A DNA stretch of 64,000 nucleotides from Puccinellia tenuiflora (lineage: Eukaryota > Streptophyta > Magnoliopsida > Poales > Poaceae). The stretch spans positions 1,152,620 to 1,216,619 of the forward strand of contig QRDG01000846.1 in NCBI GenBank assembly GCA_012064385.1. Reading direction: 5' to 3'. Under the pieces are notes generated by a model, which saw only the letters and a list, made by a program, of their open reading frames with translations, ran no database searches and was not told the origin of the DNA. The stretch's first letter is position 1. Every line of letters starts with the position of its first letter. Both the position numbers and the translations under genes were made by a program. Positions 1-10,711 of this stretch are shown in pieces.

Positions 1-239
1 CTCTCCACCTTGTCCCTCATATACATTTGTTCTTCCTCTCTTGATACATAGAGATGGTCAAGTTGTCTGGTTTCAACGTCTACCAAATGAAGTTGTTCAC
101 GAACAATAATCTAGAGTGAAAAATGTACATCCCCTAAAATTTTGCACTAAATATTTCTAGAAAAAAAACACCGTGATAAAATTAGTAATCCATCTCTGAT
201 GGGATACATAACGGATTCTCTAAATTTATTTTAGCAACC

Positions 240-620
240 CTTTCCCCTTTCCTCTCCATCGTCTCTCTATCTATGGTACGTTCGTTTTCCTTTTTTTTTT
301 TGTCAATCTCACAGTCCCGAGATGCGGCTCTAGAATCTCCTCGGGGGTCTACTGTTGAGAAGAATCTCTACCCAGAATTCACTGCAACACGCCTATGTTG
401 TGTGACTTCATTGAATGATCTAAGTCAGAGCGTGATTTGTTGTCTCAACATATTAAGAATTTCTAATGCCTCACACACCCAACCATGTTGATCTTGGATC
501 TCACGCAATACCTTTGTTTGCTCTCAATGGAAAATTTTCAAGCGAGTACATTGGGGAGCATGAGTGTGATGATGTTCTTGTACTTCACTCACTGCACTAT
601 ATAACTTGATGTGAATGAGA
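240..620 (-). ncRNA. PHAS-1: candidate miR2118-triggered 21-nt phasiRNA precursor
   Basis: Seen: on the minus strand a TATA block (641-653) is followed about 160 nt later by a 22-nt site at 460-481. Read on the plus strand, that site resembles miR2118/482 (core CTAATGCCTC), about 17 of 22 positions against the family type I recall. A conserved block of type TTCTTAATATGTTGAG follows the site. The unit is homologous over about 400 bp to PHAS-2 at 5975-6380. Known: in grasses, miR2118 cleaves long non-coding PHAS RNAs in pre-meiotic anthers, and phased 21-nt siRNAs are produced downstream. Inferred: cleavage on the minus strand would fall between 469 and 470, with the phased register running towards lower coordinates. 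No ORF of substance is present. The outer limits are approximate, and an old repeat family with no small-RNA role remains possible. Confidence 0.5.
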
Positions 621-640
621 AATAAGTATGGAGTTTTATG

Positions 641-653
641 ATTCTCTTATAAG
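641..653 (-). promoter_or_regulatory. PHAS-1 TATA block
   Basis: On the minus strand this reads CTTATAAGAGAAT, matching the block shared by all units (type TATAAGAGAACC). A second TATA-like string, TTATATAG, lies nearer the target at about 596-603 and is shared only with PHAS-2. Confidence 0.5.
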
Positions 654-680
654 CACGTATTCTCTATGAGAGATCGATAC

Positions 681-1096
681 CACCATGAAACAGGCATTCG
701 CCCAGCTATATTAATATAGCAACCAACCGATACAAACCGAGATCACTGCTGGGGCAAACAGCACAAGTCAAGCCCAAAAGAAACAAGAAAAGAAAACGAA
801 AAGAAAAAACGCCGACAACGGCGGATCGACGAAAACGAAGATGACTCGCCACCGCTGCGCCCTCCGGAGAATTTCCACCGCGCTCCTAGCACTCCAAAGC
901 ATCACGTACCAAGCAGCACCTCCAAGAAGGTGATCGACGATGACGACGCTGCTGCCCGACCGGTCCCAAGGTTACCCCTGGTGCACGATCTAGGGTTTCC
1001 CCCAGTACGCAGCAGGATGTGGGGAAGGGGTATACCCGACGCCCTCCAAGAAGGATGACCACACCCTTAAGCGTCGTCCCGTCAGTGTCGATTATT
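681..1096 (-). mobile_element. 5'-truncated LINE-type retroinsertion in the PHAS-1 upstream region
   Basis: A 416-bp segment is flanked by the 12-bp direct repeat AGAGATCGATAC (669-680 and 1097-1108), a target-site duplication of LINE length. On the minus strand its end reads through GCTATATTAATATAGC, a string typical of grass LINE 3' ends, although a clean poly(A) tail is missing. Removing it restores alignment between the PHAS-1 and PHAS-2 flanks. It has no intact ORF. Confidence 0.65.
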
Positions 1097-1189
1097 AGAG
1101 ATCGATACTAGCCACGCAAATCATGTGCATTCAATTCGACGTGGAGTTGGTAGATTACTAGTTGAATTTCGGTGCGGCGGCACGCCGCA

Positions 1190-1783
1190 CCCTTGGTGGG
1201 AATTTTTGTTCAATTTGATAAAAGTCAGAATAATCATTTTTTCTCTGAAAGGAATAATGATAAATTGGTAACTATTTTTTGTGTTCCATATATTGATTGA
1301 ATTCGTCAAGATAATAGCAAAACCAATTTCAATAAAACTATATGAGGAATCATTAGCCACACTTGGCATGGAAAAAGAAACCCTAAGCAGCAATCTATAA
1401 AATGTAATCAATCAGCTTGTTCAATCTGTAGCACTGCATACCATGGATTTTTTAAACTGTAAGAAAATGAGATAAAAAATACATCTTATGATGGACTTGT
1501 TAAAACTGCTATCTTTTATGTCGTTGCCACCACTATTCTGCTGCTAAAGAACACCACTATTGTGCTGCTAAACATATGAGTTCTCATATACTGTGACATC
1601 CAAAAAATATTATGGTCTATATGTGAACAAAATGAGGCGACTTGTCCATGATAATACAAAGATTTCCTTTGTCTTAAAAGAAAATATCTTATTTTTTCAT
1701 GCACTGTTTAGGTACCTGCTCGGTGATTTGGCGTCATATGGGGCAGTGATGGAAGGTCTAGCGATTGACAGTAGTTTAACATT
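1190..1783. repeat. H1 internal repeat, copy A
   Basis: This is the first of three related copies inside Helitron H1 and is about 594 bp long. Copy C (2373-2967) is nearly colinear at 595 bp. Copy B is shorter. The minus-strand ORFs starting MITFYRLLLRVSFSMPSVA recur in each copy only because the DNA recurs. I see no family match for them. Confidence 0.8.
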
Positions 1784-1994
1784 GGTTGATGCTAGAATTT
1801 GTACTTTGTTTTCAACTTTTCCGACCACGTTGCAAGGACAGTATTTCAGAGAATAGAAGAATCAAAAAAGTGTTTGAATGGAAAATTAATGTTATCCAAG
1901 TATGAAAGTTTATTTGTTCATATTTACATTTGTGTTTTTTTATTCTGTTATTTTGAAGCCGATGGTATAAATGAATAGTTGCGAAAGTATGCAA

Positions 1995-2372
1995 TATTCA
2001 TTTTTTCTCTGAAAGGAATAATGATAAATTGGTAAATATTTTTTGTGTTCCGTATATTGATTGAATTCGTCAAGATTATAGCAAAACCAATATCAATAAA
2101 ACTATATGAGGAATCAATAGCCACACTTGGCATGGAAAAAGAAACCCTAAGCAGCAATCTATAAAATGTAATCAATCAGCTTGTTCAATCTGTAGCACTG
2201 CATACCATGGATTGAGATAAAAAATACATCTTATGATGGACTTGGTAAAACTGCTATCTTTTATGTCGTTGCCACCACTATTCTGCTGCTAAAGAACACC
2301 ACTATTGTGCTGCTAAACATATGTGTTCCTATATACTGTGACATCCAAAAAATATTATGGTCTATATGTGAA
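1995..2372. repeat. H1 internal repeat, copy B (partial)
   Basis: Compared with copy A it lacks roughly the first 40 bp and the last 190 bp, and it has an 18-bp internal deletion near 2212. It abuts copy C directly at 2372/2373. Confidence 0.8.
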
Positions 2373-2967
2373 CCCTTGGTGGGAATTTTTATTCAATTTG
2401 ATAAAAGTCAGAATAATCATTTTTTCTCTGAAAGGAATAATGATAAATTGGTAATTATTTTTTGTGTTCCATATATTGATTGAATTCGTCAAGATTATAG
2501 CAAAACCAATTTCAATAAAACTATGTGAGGAATCAATAGCCACACTTGGCATGGAAAAAGAAACCCTAAGCAGCAATCTATAAAATGTAATCAATCAGCT
2601 TGTTCAATCTGTAGCACTGCATACCATGGATTTTTTTAAACTGTAAGAAAATGAGATAAAAAATACATCTTACGATGGACTTGTTAAAACTGCTATCTTT
2701 TATGTCGTTGCCACCACTATTCTGCTGCTAAAGAACACCACTCTTGTGCTGCTAAACATATGTGTTCTTATACACTGTGACATCCAAAAATATTATGGTC
2801 TATATGTGAATAAAATGAGGCGACTTGTCCATGATAATACAAAGATTTCCTTTGTCTTAAAAGAAAATATCTTATTTTTTTCATGCACTGTTTAGGTACC
2901 TGCTCGTTGATTTGGCGTCATATGGGGCAGCGATGGAAGGTCTAGCGATTGACAGTAGTTTAACATT
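2373..2967. repeat. H1 internal repeat, copy C
   Basis: Full-length copy colinear with copy A. At 2967 it changes abruptly into unrelated AT-rich DNA, where copy A continues differently after 1783. Confidence 0.8.
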
Positions 2968-5230
2968 TGTTGCCAATATTTTGCTTATTTGAAATGTTCA
3001 TTTCTGGAAATTGGTCTGGATCGATTTAGAGCTGTATTTGAAAAGGTATGAAAGTTTATTTGTTCATATTTACATTTGTGTTTTTTTAGGTATTCTTTTG
3101 TCATTTTTTTGTGAGTACCGTGGTGTAAATAACTAAATTCTGGAAATGTGCATATTTATAAGGTAATCTGCATTTTCTGGAAATATTCATGTACTCAAAC
3201 GATTTTTTTAAATGCAATTTCTATGTTGATCTGTTTCCAAATTTGTGGAATTTGGCCTCATTTGATTTGGAAATGAAGATAATTGAATATTTTTTTATCA
3301 AGTGCGGTGGGTCTGGTTTGATATAATGTGTTTGTTTCTTGTATTATGTATGTATTTTTAACTCATCTATTTTTGAGTTGTGCATAATGGTTCTTACTTG
3401 TAAATTCATATTTGAAAATGGCGTCATCCTGAAATTGTTAAGTTTAGAAATAACTGAAATATAAAAAAGGTGTTGTTTTTAAGATGGTCGGATTTTTAAG
3501 GTTTCTTAAGGTTGGAAATTGTTGTAGTTGGGTGAATTTACGTTTAAAAAGACGTTTGTACTTCAAAAAATTGTAAACAGACAACATTTGTTTAATTAAT
3601 ATAATTCCATATTTTTTTTGGAATGGTCAGGTATTTTTGTAGTTTGTCGTAAATATCGAAATATTTATTTAACTCCATAGTTTGAGGAAGTGCATTGTAA
3701 GAGATTTCGTTAAATTCAATCTATAATTAGAATATATTTTTTCTTGGATTCGAGTCCACAATTCGGGAAAGTTCATTTATATTGCATCTTAATATTAACC
3801 ATTTTGAATTGTTGAAACATGTTTTGTGTTTTGCCATACATAGTTAGCGTTGTTTTTTCTGAGCATTTTTTATATAGTTTAGAGAATACTCGAATATTTA
3901 GCAAATTGATGTATTCAAATATGTTTGTATGTTGCCATGAAATCTGTACTGTAATGACAGAAAATGTGTTAGAATTATATATAAATGTTGGCCAAATTTG
4001 TTTTTAATGGTAGGATAATTTCAAATACTTAGCAAATTTGAATATTCGATTATGTTTATATGAGTCCATAATCAAAAGGAATACATAGTGTGAGCATTTG
4101 TTAAATACAACTCTACATAATTATGGGGAGTGCATATTGTTTCTTTTCAAATATTCACAAATTCAAAATGTTCCAACACTTTTTCCTGTAAATAGCTGGC
4201 ATATTTTTTTTTGTGAGCATGTTGATATATTTTAGAGAACCTCTATTTTTTTAAGCAATTTAAAATGTTCAAAGATTATTAATCTCATTTGGATTCCATA
4301 GGTAGAGATTTTTAAAAAAATTAAACTTTATAATTTAATTAACATTTGTTTTTCTGTGATTGAAATGTTCAATTAAAGTTTGAATGTTTGATTATGTTTA
4401 TACAGTGGCGTAAATAATTTGAGGAATTGCATTTAAATTTCATATTAGAGGAAGTTAGTCTAGTTTTTGTTGCCAGCATTTTGCTTATTTGAAATGCCAG
4501 CATTTTGCTTATTTGAAATGTTCAATTAGAGTCTATAATCAGAGGGAATACGTAGTGTGAGCATTTGTTAAATTGAACTTTACATAATTATGGGGAGAAT
4601 ATCTAGAAATTCAAAATGTTCCAACATTTTTTTCCTGTAAATAGTTGGCATTTTTTTTGTGAGCATGTTGATATATTTTAGAGTATCTCCATTTTTTTAA
4701 GCAATTTGAAATGTCCAAAAATTATTAATCTTAAATTGTGACTATTTTGTTTTTTCTTACAATTTTGTGAAATTTGGTCGCATTTAATTTGGAAAATGTA
4801 TGTAACCAAACTTTTTTTTGAAGGTATTTATATTTATGAAATTCAATTTAGAAGCAAGCCACAATTATACAATTAGAGGAACTGAATTTGCATTTTCTCC
4901 AAATATTCATGTAATCAAATGATTTGTACTAAATTATTTTATTGAGATTATTATGTTGAATGATATTGGGGATATTTTTTTATGGATTTTACTTGAGTTT
5001 AAAAGATAATTATGAAATCTATATTTTGCAAAAAGGCATAGAGGTGTCAAATGAGCATTTATTATGTATTCTTTAAACTTTTCTAAATTTGAAATATTTT
5101 GGGGAAGGTCCCAAAGTATATCAAATGGTTAGTTTGATTTTCATTTTATTTTTTAGAAACTGTTTTGAATTTATTTGGAGCTATTTTTGGAAGTTTGAAA
5201 TGTTTTGGAAATTAGGAAAGCAGGGAAAAA
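2968..5230. other. AT-rich filler of Helitron H1
   Basis: Strongly AT-rich DNA with diverged internal repeats. A block near 4080-4300 recurs at about 4530-4740, and GCCAGCATTTTGCTTATTTG occurs twice in tandem near 4472-4520. I see no gene. Confidence 0.5.
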
Positions 5231-5790
5231 AAGAAAAAAAATGTCCGAAACGGCCTAGCCCAACAGCCGGCCCGCCTGGCCAGCCCAGGCCCACTGTGAC
5301 ATCATGGTGACGTCACAGTGGCCGGTTCTTGCCGGATCGGCCGCGGCGGCGTCGTCGACGCCGGCGCCGCGCGACGGCGAGGCGGGACGCGCGCCTGGGC
5401 GCTTTCGACGCACATGGACGCGAGCTACCCCGGAGCGGCGGCGCCGCCACTCCTAGGTCGCCGGCGCGTCGCCGGTGGCGCACGGACGTGGCGGAGGCAA
5501 GCGGGCACGGTGGCGTCGATCCCGGCGTGTGTGCGCCGTACCAGCCGCCGATCTCCGGCGAGGATGTAGGGGAGGTGACGGTGGAGGTCGTTGCGGCCTC
5601 CGATTCGACCGGGGAGGGACGTACCAGCGGCGAGGCGCGTCGGCGGCGACGGCGACCTCCGCGTCGCGGGAGGGAGGAAGGGGGAGGGGGGATTGTGCGG
5701 GTATTTTTTGCAAAAAAGTCCTCGTATTTTCCTTGAATTGCAATCAGGTCCTTCGCTGCGTTATTTTGCGGACTGCGGGTTCTATTTACG
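5231..5790. other. GC-rich segment near the 5' end of Helitron H1
   Basis: A GC-rich island with several overlapping frames open on both strands, as expected from base composition. It resembles a plant promoter/first-exon or LTR leader more than a protein gene. Captured host DNA is possible, but I cannot identify a source. Confidence 0.35.
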
Positions 5791-5974
5791 TCTTCTGGAT
5801 GGGCTTTTTTGCAAAAGCATCTCGGACGTGCCCTGTAAGCCGTCGGATCAGCAACGGACAGCGTGGATCGCGGAACTATAGTAATGTAGCAATGAACAGT
5901 ACTTACTGTTCACAGCTACAGTCGCCGAGCGCTGAGGAGCCGAGATTTCGTCTGTCTTTGATATAGTTAGTAGA

Positions 5975-6380
5975 TTATTAAGCGTTGTGGACCATTCCAT
6001 TGACACACGTTCCCTCTCCACCGTATCACTCCTTGGTACATTTCTCTTCCTTCCATTTGACTTAATCAGGCCAATCTCACGGTCTTGGACCTGGCTCTAG
6101 AGCCTCCCCCGTGGTTTACGGCTGACAAGAGTCTCTAAGCCGAATTCACATTGCACGCTGCAACACGTCTACCTGTGTGACTTCATTGAGTGATCTAAGC
6201 AAGAGGAGGATGATCCACCGCAGCATATTAAGAACTCCCGATGCCTCACAGTCACACGCCCAACCATGTTGATCTTGCATCTCACGCAAGACATTGTTTC
6301 CTCCCAAAAGGAACTTTGCAAGTGCAGTGGAAAGCATGAGTGTGGTGGTGGTTTTGTACTTCACTCACTCCACTATATAA
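5975..6380 (-). ncRNA. PHAS-2: candidate miR2118-triggered phasiRNA precursor, split from its distal promoter
   Basis: Homologous to PHAS-1 over about 400 bp. The miR2118-like site is at 6235-6262 (core CTCCCGATGCCTCACA) but carries a short insertion (CAGTCA-like) in its miRNA 3' half, so pairing beyond the seed is weakened. It is followed by TTCTTAATATGCTG on the minus strand. A proximal TATATAG lies at 6373-6380. The distal TATA block of the family has been moved to 7855-7865 by the Helitron H2 insertion at 6380/6381. Inferred: cleavage near 6244/6245 if still recognised. Transcription may be impaired by the 1.4-kb insertion. Confidence 0.45.
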
Positions 6381-6579
6381 CTAGTTGATACCTCGCGCGT
6401 TGCGGCGGGCATTAGAGATGATTCGCATGTATGCAAAAACATGAACAGTCTGAAAAATATCCGTAAATATGATAGAGATGGTTCACTGATTGAAGTTTAC
6501 GGACCATAGGAGAAGACCAATTCAAATGCTCTAGGTATACAAAGTAATCAACCGGAATTAGCAACCGGATGCGAAAAAG

Positions 6580-7060
6580 TTTTTTTTTTAGGCAATGAAC
6601 CGTAGAACAAAGTGTTCTACGGTATATTTTCATTAATTCTGAATATTTACACAGCGAGAAACAAAAAAAACAAAGTCTACCCAATACCAGTTTTTTCTAA
6701 CATTGTAAAAGGAAAAAACTATGTGACTCCTGTTGACAAAGCTGAATCAATCCAGCTCTGTAGAAGACCTGAATGCTTGATTTTGATACGATGCCCAAGA
6801 ATGATGAGATCCTTTCTTAGCTGAATTTTCCAAGAGGTCACACTGTGCTGAATATTGTGGAAGATTTTGTTGTTCCTTTGCATCCAAATGTCCCAGCTGC
6901 CCATAATAAGAATATCCATAGCAATGTTCTTTGGAAGTGCATCTCTTATGAAGCAACATTCATCCCAGACCGAAATGCCTCTTCTTTTGTTAACCAAATT
7001 CTTCAACACTACAAATTAACAAAGAATACCCATATGCACCATCATCATCTTTTTAAACAG
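6580..7060 (-). mobile_element. 5'-truncated LINE nested in Helitron H2
   Basis: On the minus strand it ends in a 10-nt poly(A) (T run 6580-6589). Minus-strand 6719-7009 encodes the C-terminus of a plant LINE ORF2, with the typical 'WDIWMQRNNKIFH' stretch after the zinc-binding RT region. The 5' limit is approximate. No reverse transcriptase core remains. Confidence 0.65.
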
Positions 7061-7174
7061 TAAATACATTATTAATAAATACACTGATACGCCAAACTCA
7101 TGTTTATTGACATGGAAACGGAAACTCTAGCCAGGGATGCTTCCATGTCTACTTGACTACCTATAGAAAATATA

Positions 7175-7500
7175 TTAGATGAAGAAAAGGAAACCTGTGT
7201 GTGCACATATTATTTGACGCCAAGAAGCATGAACAATTTCTTGGAATAGTGCTGGCTGCCACTGGGGTGGATCATCGATTCCATATATTCCAGGACACCA
7301 CGGTGGAGAGGACAAAGTTTTTGAAGTACGGATGGGGCAGAGAGGACATGTAGGAGCATACATAACAGCGCAATAGAGCTACCTGCAGATCACACAAAGA
7401 ATTGAGGAGAGTTAGATCCGTAGTGGAGGAGGTCAAATGATCAAATAAGAGATAACAGGGTCAGGGATGTGCGGTGTCGTGCTTTTTATATAGGAAAATA
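7175..7500 (-). other. Promoter plus exon-like segment carried by Helitron H2
   Basis: On the minus strand a TATA box (CCTATATAAAAAG, near 7478-7490) is followed by about 110 nt and then CTGCAG/GTAGCTC, a possible splice donor. A 62-codon ORF (7175-7363, starting MYAPTCPLC) runs through it. I recognise no family. Helitrons commonly capture such gene pieces, so a captured first exon is my best guess. Confidence 0.3.
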
Positions 7501-7852
7501 ATAATGATGGCTGCCCGCCTGCCTCACTATTGCCAATTATGCTGGGTCTTTCCGTTTCCATGGAACGAATTGTTGCAAGGAAATGAAGGCGCAAAGGGTC
7601 AAAAGCTGAAACAGATAATGTAGACAGGGGGACGTGTGACGGCCGCCAATACAAAGACTGGGCAACGCTATGGACTGAGGTGATCCGGACGGATAATGGA
7701 ACGACCATAGATTTTTAATCATACGGACATGAACAATTGAGGTGATGTGGCTGCACCATTTTCTAGCTTGCAAACATTAAATGCTTCTTAGTGGGGATGA
7801 ACTTTATAGATATTATAGATTTGAGGTGAGTAAGAAATAGGTGAGTTTGTGA

Positions 7853-7866
7853 TGCTCTTATATTTT
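7853..7866 (-). promoter_or_regulatory. Displaced distal TATA block of PHAS-2
   Basis: The minus strand reads TATAAGAGCATCACAAACTC, matching the family block TATAAGAGAACCACAAACCC at most positions. It belongs to PHAS-2 but now sits beyond Helitron H2. Confidence 0.5.
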
Positions 7867-7889
7867 CTACGAGAAATACTCGCTGGGCG

Positions 7890-8770
7890 GATCATTGCAT
7901 TCAATTCGATGTGGGGTTGGTAGATTATTGTTAAGAGTTGTCGGTCTGTTAAGCATTGTGGACCATCCCCATGAACCGGGAAAACGGGCGAACCAGGCAG
8001 GAAATCGGTTATCAATGGGCCACCTGAGAAATGTTGCTCGTTCGATTTATTTTCGCCTAAATAATATGGGGTAATTTTTTTTTTCTTTCCGAGATGAATA
8101 CGGAGCCAATTTTGGGAAGAGAAGATCCAAAATGCCAAGTGTACCTCGGGCTACATGTAGCCTATTTTTTGAAAATATTAAATGAATTTTAAAGTTTCAA
8201 AAAATTATGTTTTTTCCTTTCTAAATGTTGATAATTATGTACTTTACCCAAAGGAAAAAAAATAGCGCGATATTTCGGCGCTAATAGCACGCTATAGCAT
8301 ATCTGAAGAGTGCACGCTAAATTTTAGTGATTTTGTTCGCTATGGCGCTATTGACGAGATAGCATGCCATATCGCGCTAAAACGTCATAGCTTGTATATC
8401 CTTTACTCTTGTTAAAATCCTTTATTTTTGGACTGTATATTGTATTTTTTCGAAACACTATTTAAAATATACCACGCTATTAGCACGCTGTAGCGTGTAT
8501 AGCATCTGAAAGAGGTCGCCGCTACTTGTACAATCTCAACTTGAAACACCTTGTATTTTCAGCCACATAAAGAAGAGAAATCTGATAAATTTTGGAGGGT
8601 TGTTCAGTATGCGAGATATTCATTTTTACACACCCAAGAGTACAATGTATTTTGAGTCTAAATTGTGCACATTGATAGAATACATAATCGCATTCATCTG
8701 GAATTTTTTTTAAATGACCTACATATAGCCCGGGCTAAAAAGGCCGCACTCGGAAAAGCACGCCCTCTCT
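7890..8770. other. Intergenic, with GCGCTATAGC-type palindromic repeats
   Basis: 7890-7975 repeats the spacer found between PHAS units (GTTGGTAGATTATT, then TTAAGC.TTGTGGACCAT), suggesting the end of a further tandem unit that is lost beyond about 7975. 8255-8530 contains many GCGCTA/TAGCGC strings in both orientations, probably a decayed MITE. I see no gene. Confidence 0.4.
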
Positions 8771-10030
8771 AGGTTTTTGGTCGACCCCGATCAGTCAATC
8801 GACAAAGCTGCTCTTTTCCTTGTCCCGCCGCAGTTCGACTCTGGCCGGCCGCCTCTTAAGACCACGCTCGGCTCCACGGGTCGGCGCCGCTCGATTCTGG
8901 GGGCGCTGCTCCTCGCTCGAGTTCCGCTCTCGCTTGCCGCTGCTCGAGTCCCGCCCAGTCTGACGCGCGTCGCCGTTGCCATCGTCGTTCTCCTTCTTCC
9001 TCGTCGGGACATTGTGTTCGTCATCGGGGTTTGAGGTATGAGGTTGCTTCCATCCGAACCGAAACAACCATGATTTTATTTTTTAAAGCATGTCTATGTG
9101 TTTACCGCTACACCCGACATGCTCTGAAACATATTTAGACATGCATTGTTGTTGGTTCTTATATATACCGGTTCTGTAAACTTCACTGTTCGGTGTATTT
9201 TAGGTGTGTAAATGTTAGACAAAGTAGAATTTTCCGAAAAAAAAGTAGAATTTTCCGAAAACTAGACAGAGGGAGGGTGTCTGTCTGATCCTGCAAGTTC
9301 CAGGCTTGCTGACAGTTTTGAATTACTGTTAGGCGTGTTCCATGCAATTTGATCGCAGTTGCAATGAAAGATATTACACAGTATGAATTCTGCTATGATA
9401 AATTGTTTCTTCCTTACAATGGCGATGCCGACGAAAGCCCAAGAAACTGCGCTTTCTCTCTGTTTTTATTACTGTACTAATGCTTAGGTCCAAATTGGGT
9501 TGTCTGATGCAGTTTTTCTGCACATGATAAATCACACTATCTGATCCATGTTCATGAAGTGATCTCATTACTTCGTTTTAATCTTGTAGGACTTCTTTCG
9601 ATTTCTTATCTAGCCTTAGTCACACGAAAGGCAACCATGGCGGTGGTTGCTCCATCCAGAGCAGAGGTGCTATCCCTCTTCCGGACCTTCCTTCGCACGG
9701 CGAGGAAGTTCTCTGATTACAACGTACGCGAGTACATGCACCGCCGCGCCGCGGACGCCTTCCGCGATAACCGCGCTCTCGCCGACACGCCGGCCGCGGC
9801 AGCTGCTTTCGCGGAATTGAAGCAGCAGCTGGAGGTGTGGAAGCGGCAGGTGCTGGTGTACTCCTTGTATGCACCCAAGACCAAAAGCATCGTCGAGATG
9901 AAGATTCAGTGACTAACACGAGAGAGAGGTTTCACGTCAGCCATATCTCATTTTTGACGCTATTAGAGTTCTGTTGTTACCATGATCGCCTTGAAATGGC
10001 TGCCTTTGTTGAATAAATTAACTAATCGAC
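8770..10030 (+). other. ISD11 transcription unit with 5'UTR intron
   Basis: The GC-rich non-coding first exon begins near 8770 and ends at 9035. The intron is 9036-9589 (GG/GTATGAGG to TTGTAG/GACTTC). Exon 2 carries the whole coding region. AATAAA at 10012-10017 is a plausible poly(A) signal. The transcription start is not fixed. Confidence 0.6.
9637..9912 (+). CDS. ISD11: ISD11/LYRM4-type LYR-motif protein (mitochondrial Fe-S cluster assembly)
   Basis: A 91-residue protein. ISD11 binds and stabilises the cysteine desulfurase NFS1 with acyl carrier protein in the mitochondrial matrix, where sulfur is mobilised for Fe-S clusters. Seen: the N-terminal 'RAEVLSLFRTFLRTARKF' LYR-type helix (here LFR), the 'YNVREYMHRRAADAFRDN' basic helix, and the 'YSLYAPKTKSIVEMK' C-terminus typical of plant ISD11. 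The length fits the family (about 90 residues). The ATG at 9637 is preferred over the upstream in-frame ATG at 9559 because 9559 lies in the 5'UTR intron, which ends at 9589, and because homology starts at 9637. The gene is single-exon in its coding part. I am confident of the family; activity is inferred. Confidence 0.92.
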   Translation: MAVVAPSRAEVLSLFRTFLRTARKFSDYNVREYMHRRAADAFRDNRALADTPAAAAAFAELKQQLEVWKRQVLVYSLYAPKTKSIVEMKIQ

Positions 10031-10711
10031 GATCATGATACTATATGTTGCACATACCAATTGTTACATGTAAAACTATCAGACTGCGACTTGGGATTAT
10101 CAAATAACCTTCCCCATTACAATTGTTACATCCCACTTGTATTTGCTCACTGCTGCATACTTGTGGTGCTTGACCAAAGTGTTGAATTGCTAAGGGTGCA
10201 TTGAAGTACTGGGTTGAGACATGGGTGTTTCAGAGGTACGAAGGGAATTCAGCTTTGGTGTACTGGGTTAAGACATAAGTGTTACAAAACTTGAGCTGCT
10301 ATTCTGTGTGAATGTTGGAACCTAACTGTGCCACAATACGGGACTGAGCCTACATTTCTATATATGTTCAGGACAGATTAAGAATTGGTTTACATGTTAA
10401 CAATTCCTCTTTATGGACAGTCATTTCAAGCTGTGAATTTTGATAATGATTTCATCGATCAATTCGAGTTATAGCATCTCACTTAAGCCCCCATTCTACA
10501 TGGGAACTTGGGAAGCTTGTCTTTAAACAGAAACTGTCAGCTCATGTTGTATGGAGATAAACTTCTTAAGAGTGAATGCTAGTTCTCTCAGAGATCACGC
10601 TTGCTCCTATTTGGAGCGATTTGGTAGCTCATATTCCTGGATCTACATCTGTTTGAAGAACTAAACGGCAACTTTAGGTTGTCAGCGGGTGAAGAAGAGG
10701 GCTAGTCTTTC
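10031..10711. other. Region between ISD11 and the DUF4378 remnant
   Basis: I see no intact gene. A short direct repeat, GTACTGGGTTGAGACAT-like, occurs near 10207 and 10259. Splice-like strings (for example TTCTCTCAG near 10588) may be remains of upstream exons of the DUF4378 gene. Confidence 0.3.

Larger units (their letters stand above)
1158..5974 (-). mobile_element. Non-autonomous Helitron H1
   Basis: The minus strand ends with a perfect 9-bp-stem hairpin (1171-1191, GGTGCGGCG/CGCCGCACC, 3-nt loop) and then CTAG (1161-1158), followed by host T. The other end starts TCTACTAACTATATC at 5974, and the flanking host bases are A (1157) and T (5975). These are Helitron rules: 5' TC, 3' hairpin plus CTRR, insertion between A and T, no target duplication. 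Decisively, joining 1157 to 5975 recreates GTAGATTATTATTAAG, which matches the uninterrupted sequence downstream of PHAS-2 at about 7915-7937. No Rep/helicase is encoded. The interior holds three tandem repeat copies, AT-rich DNA and a GC-rich segment. Confidence 0.75.
6381..7819 (-). mobile_element. Helitron H2 inserted into the PHAS-2 promoter
   Basis: The minus-strand 3' end is a bulged hairpin in CCCGCCGCAACGCGCGAGG and then TATCAACTAG, ending at 6381 before host T. The 5' end starts TCTATAATATCTATAAAG at 7819. Host bases are A at 6380 and T at 7820. Joining them gives CACTATATAATTTGAGGTG, colinear with PHAS-1 CACTATATAACTTGATGTG, so the boundaries are supported by an empty-site comparison. 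The element is 1439 bp, non-autonomous, and carries a 5'-truncated LINE and a promoter/exon-like segment. Confidence 0.78.

Noticed and set aside
1121..2594. Three similar minus-strand ORFs starting MITFYRLLL
   Set aside because: They recur because the DNA is tandemly repeated inside a Helitron; no family resemblance, no gene signals.
5318..5966. Overlapping ORFs of 83-163 codons in the GC-rich block
   Set aside because: Open in several frames on both strands, Arg/Ala/Gly-rich; explained by GC content.
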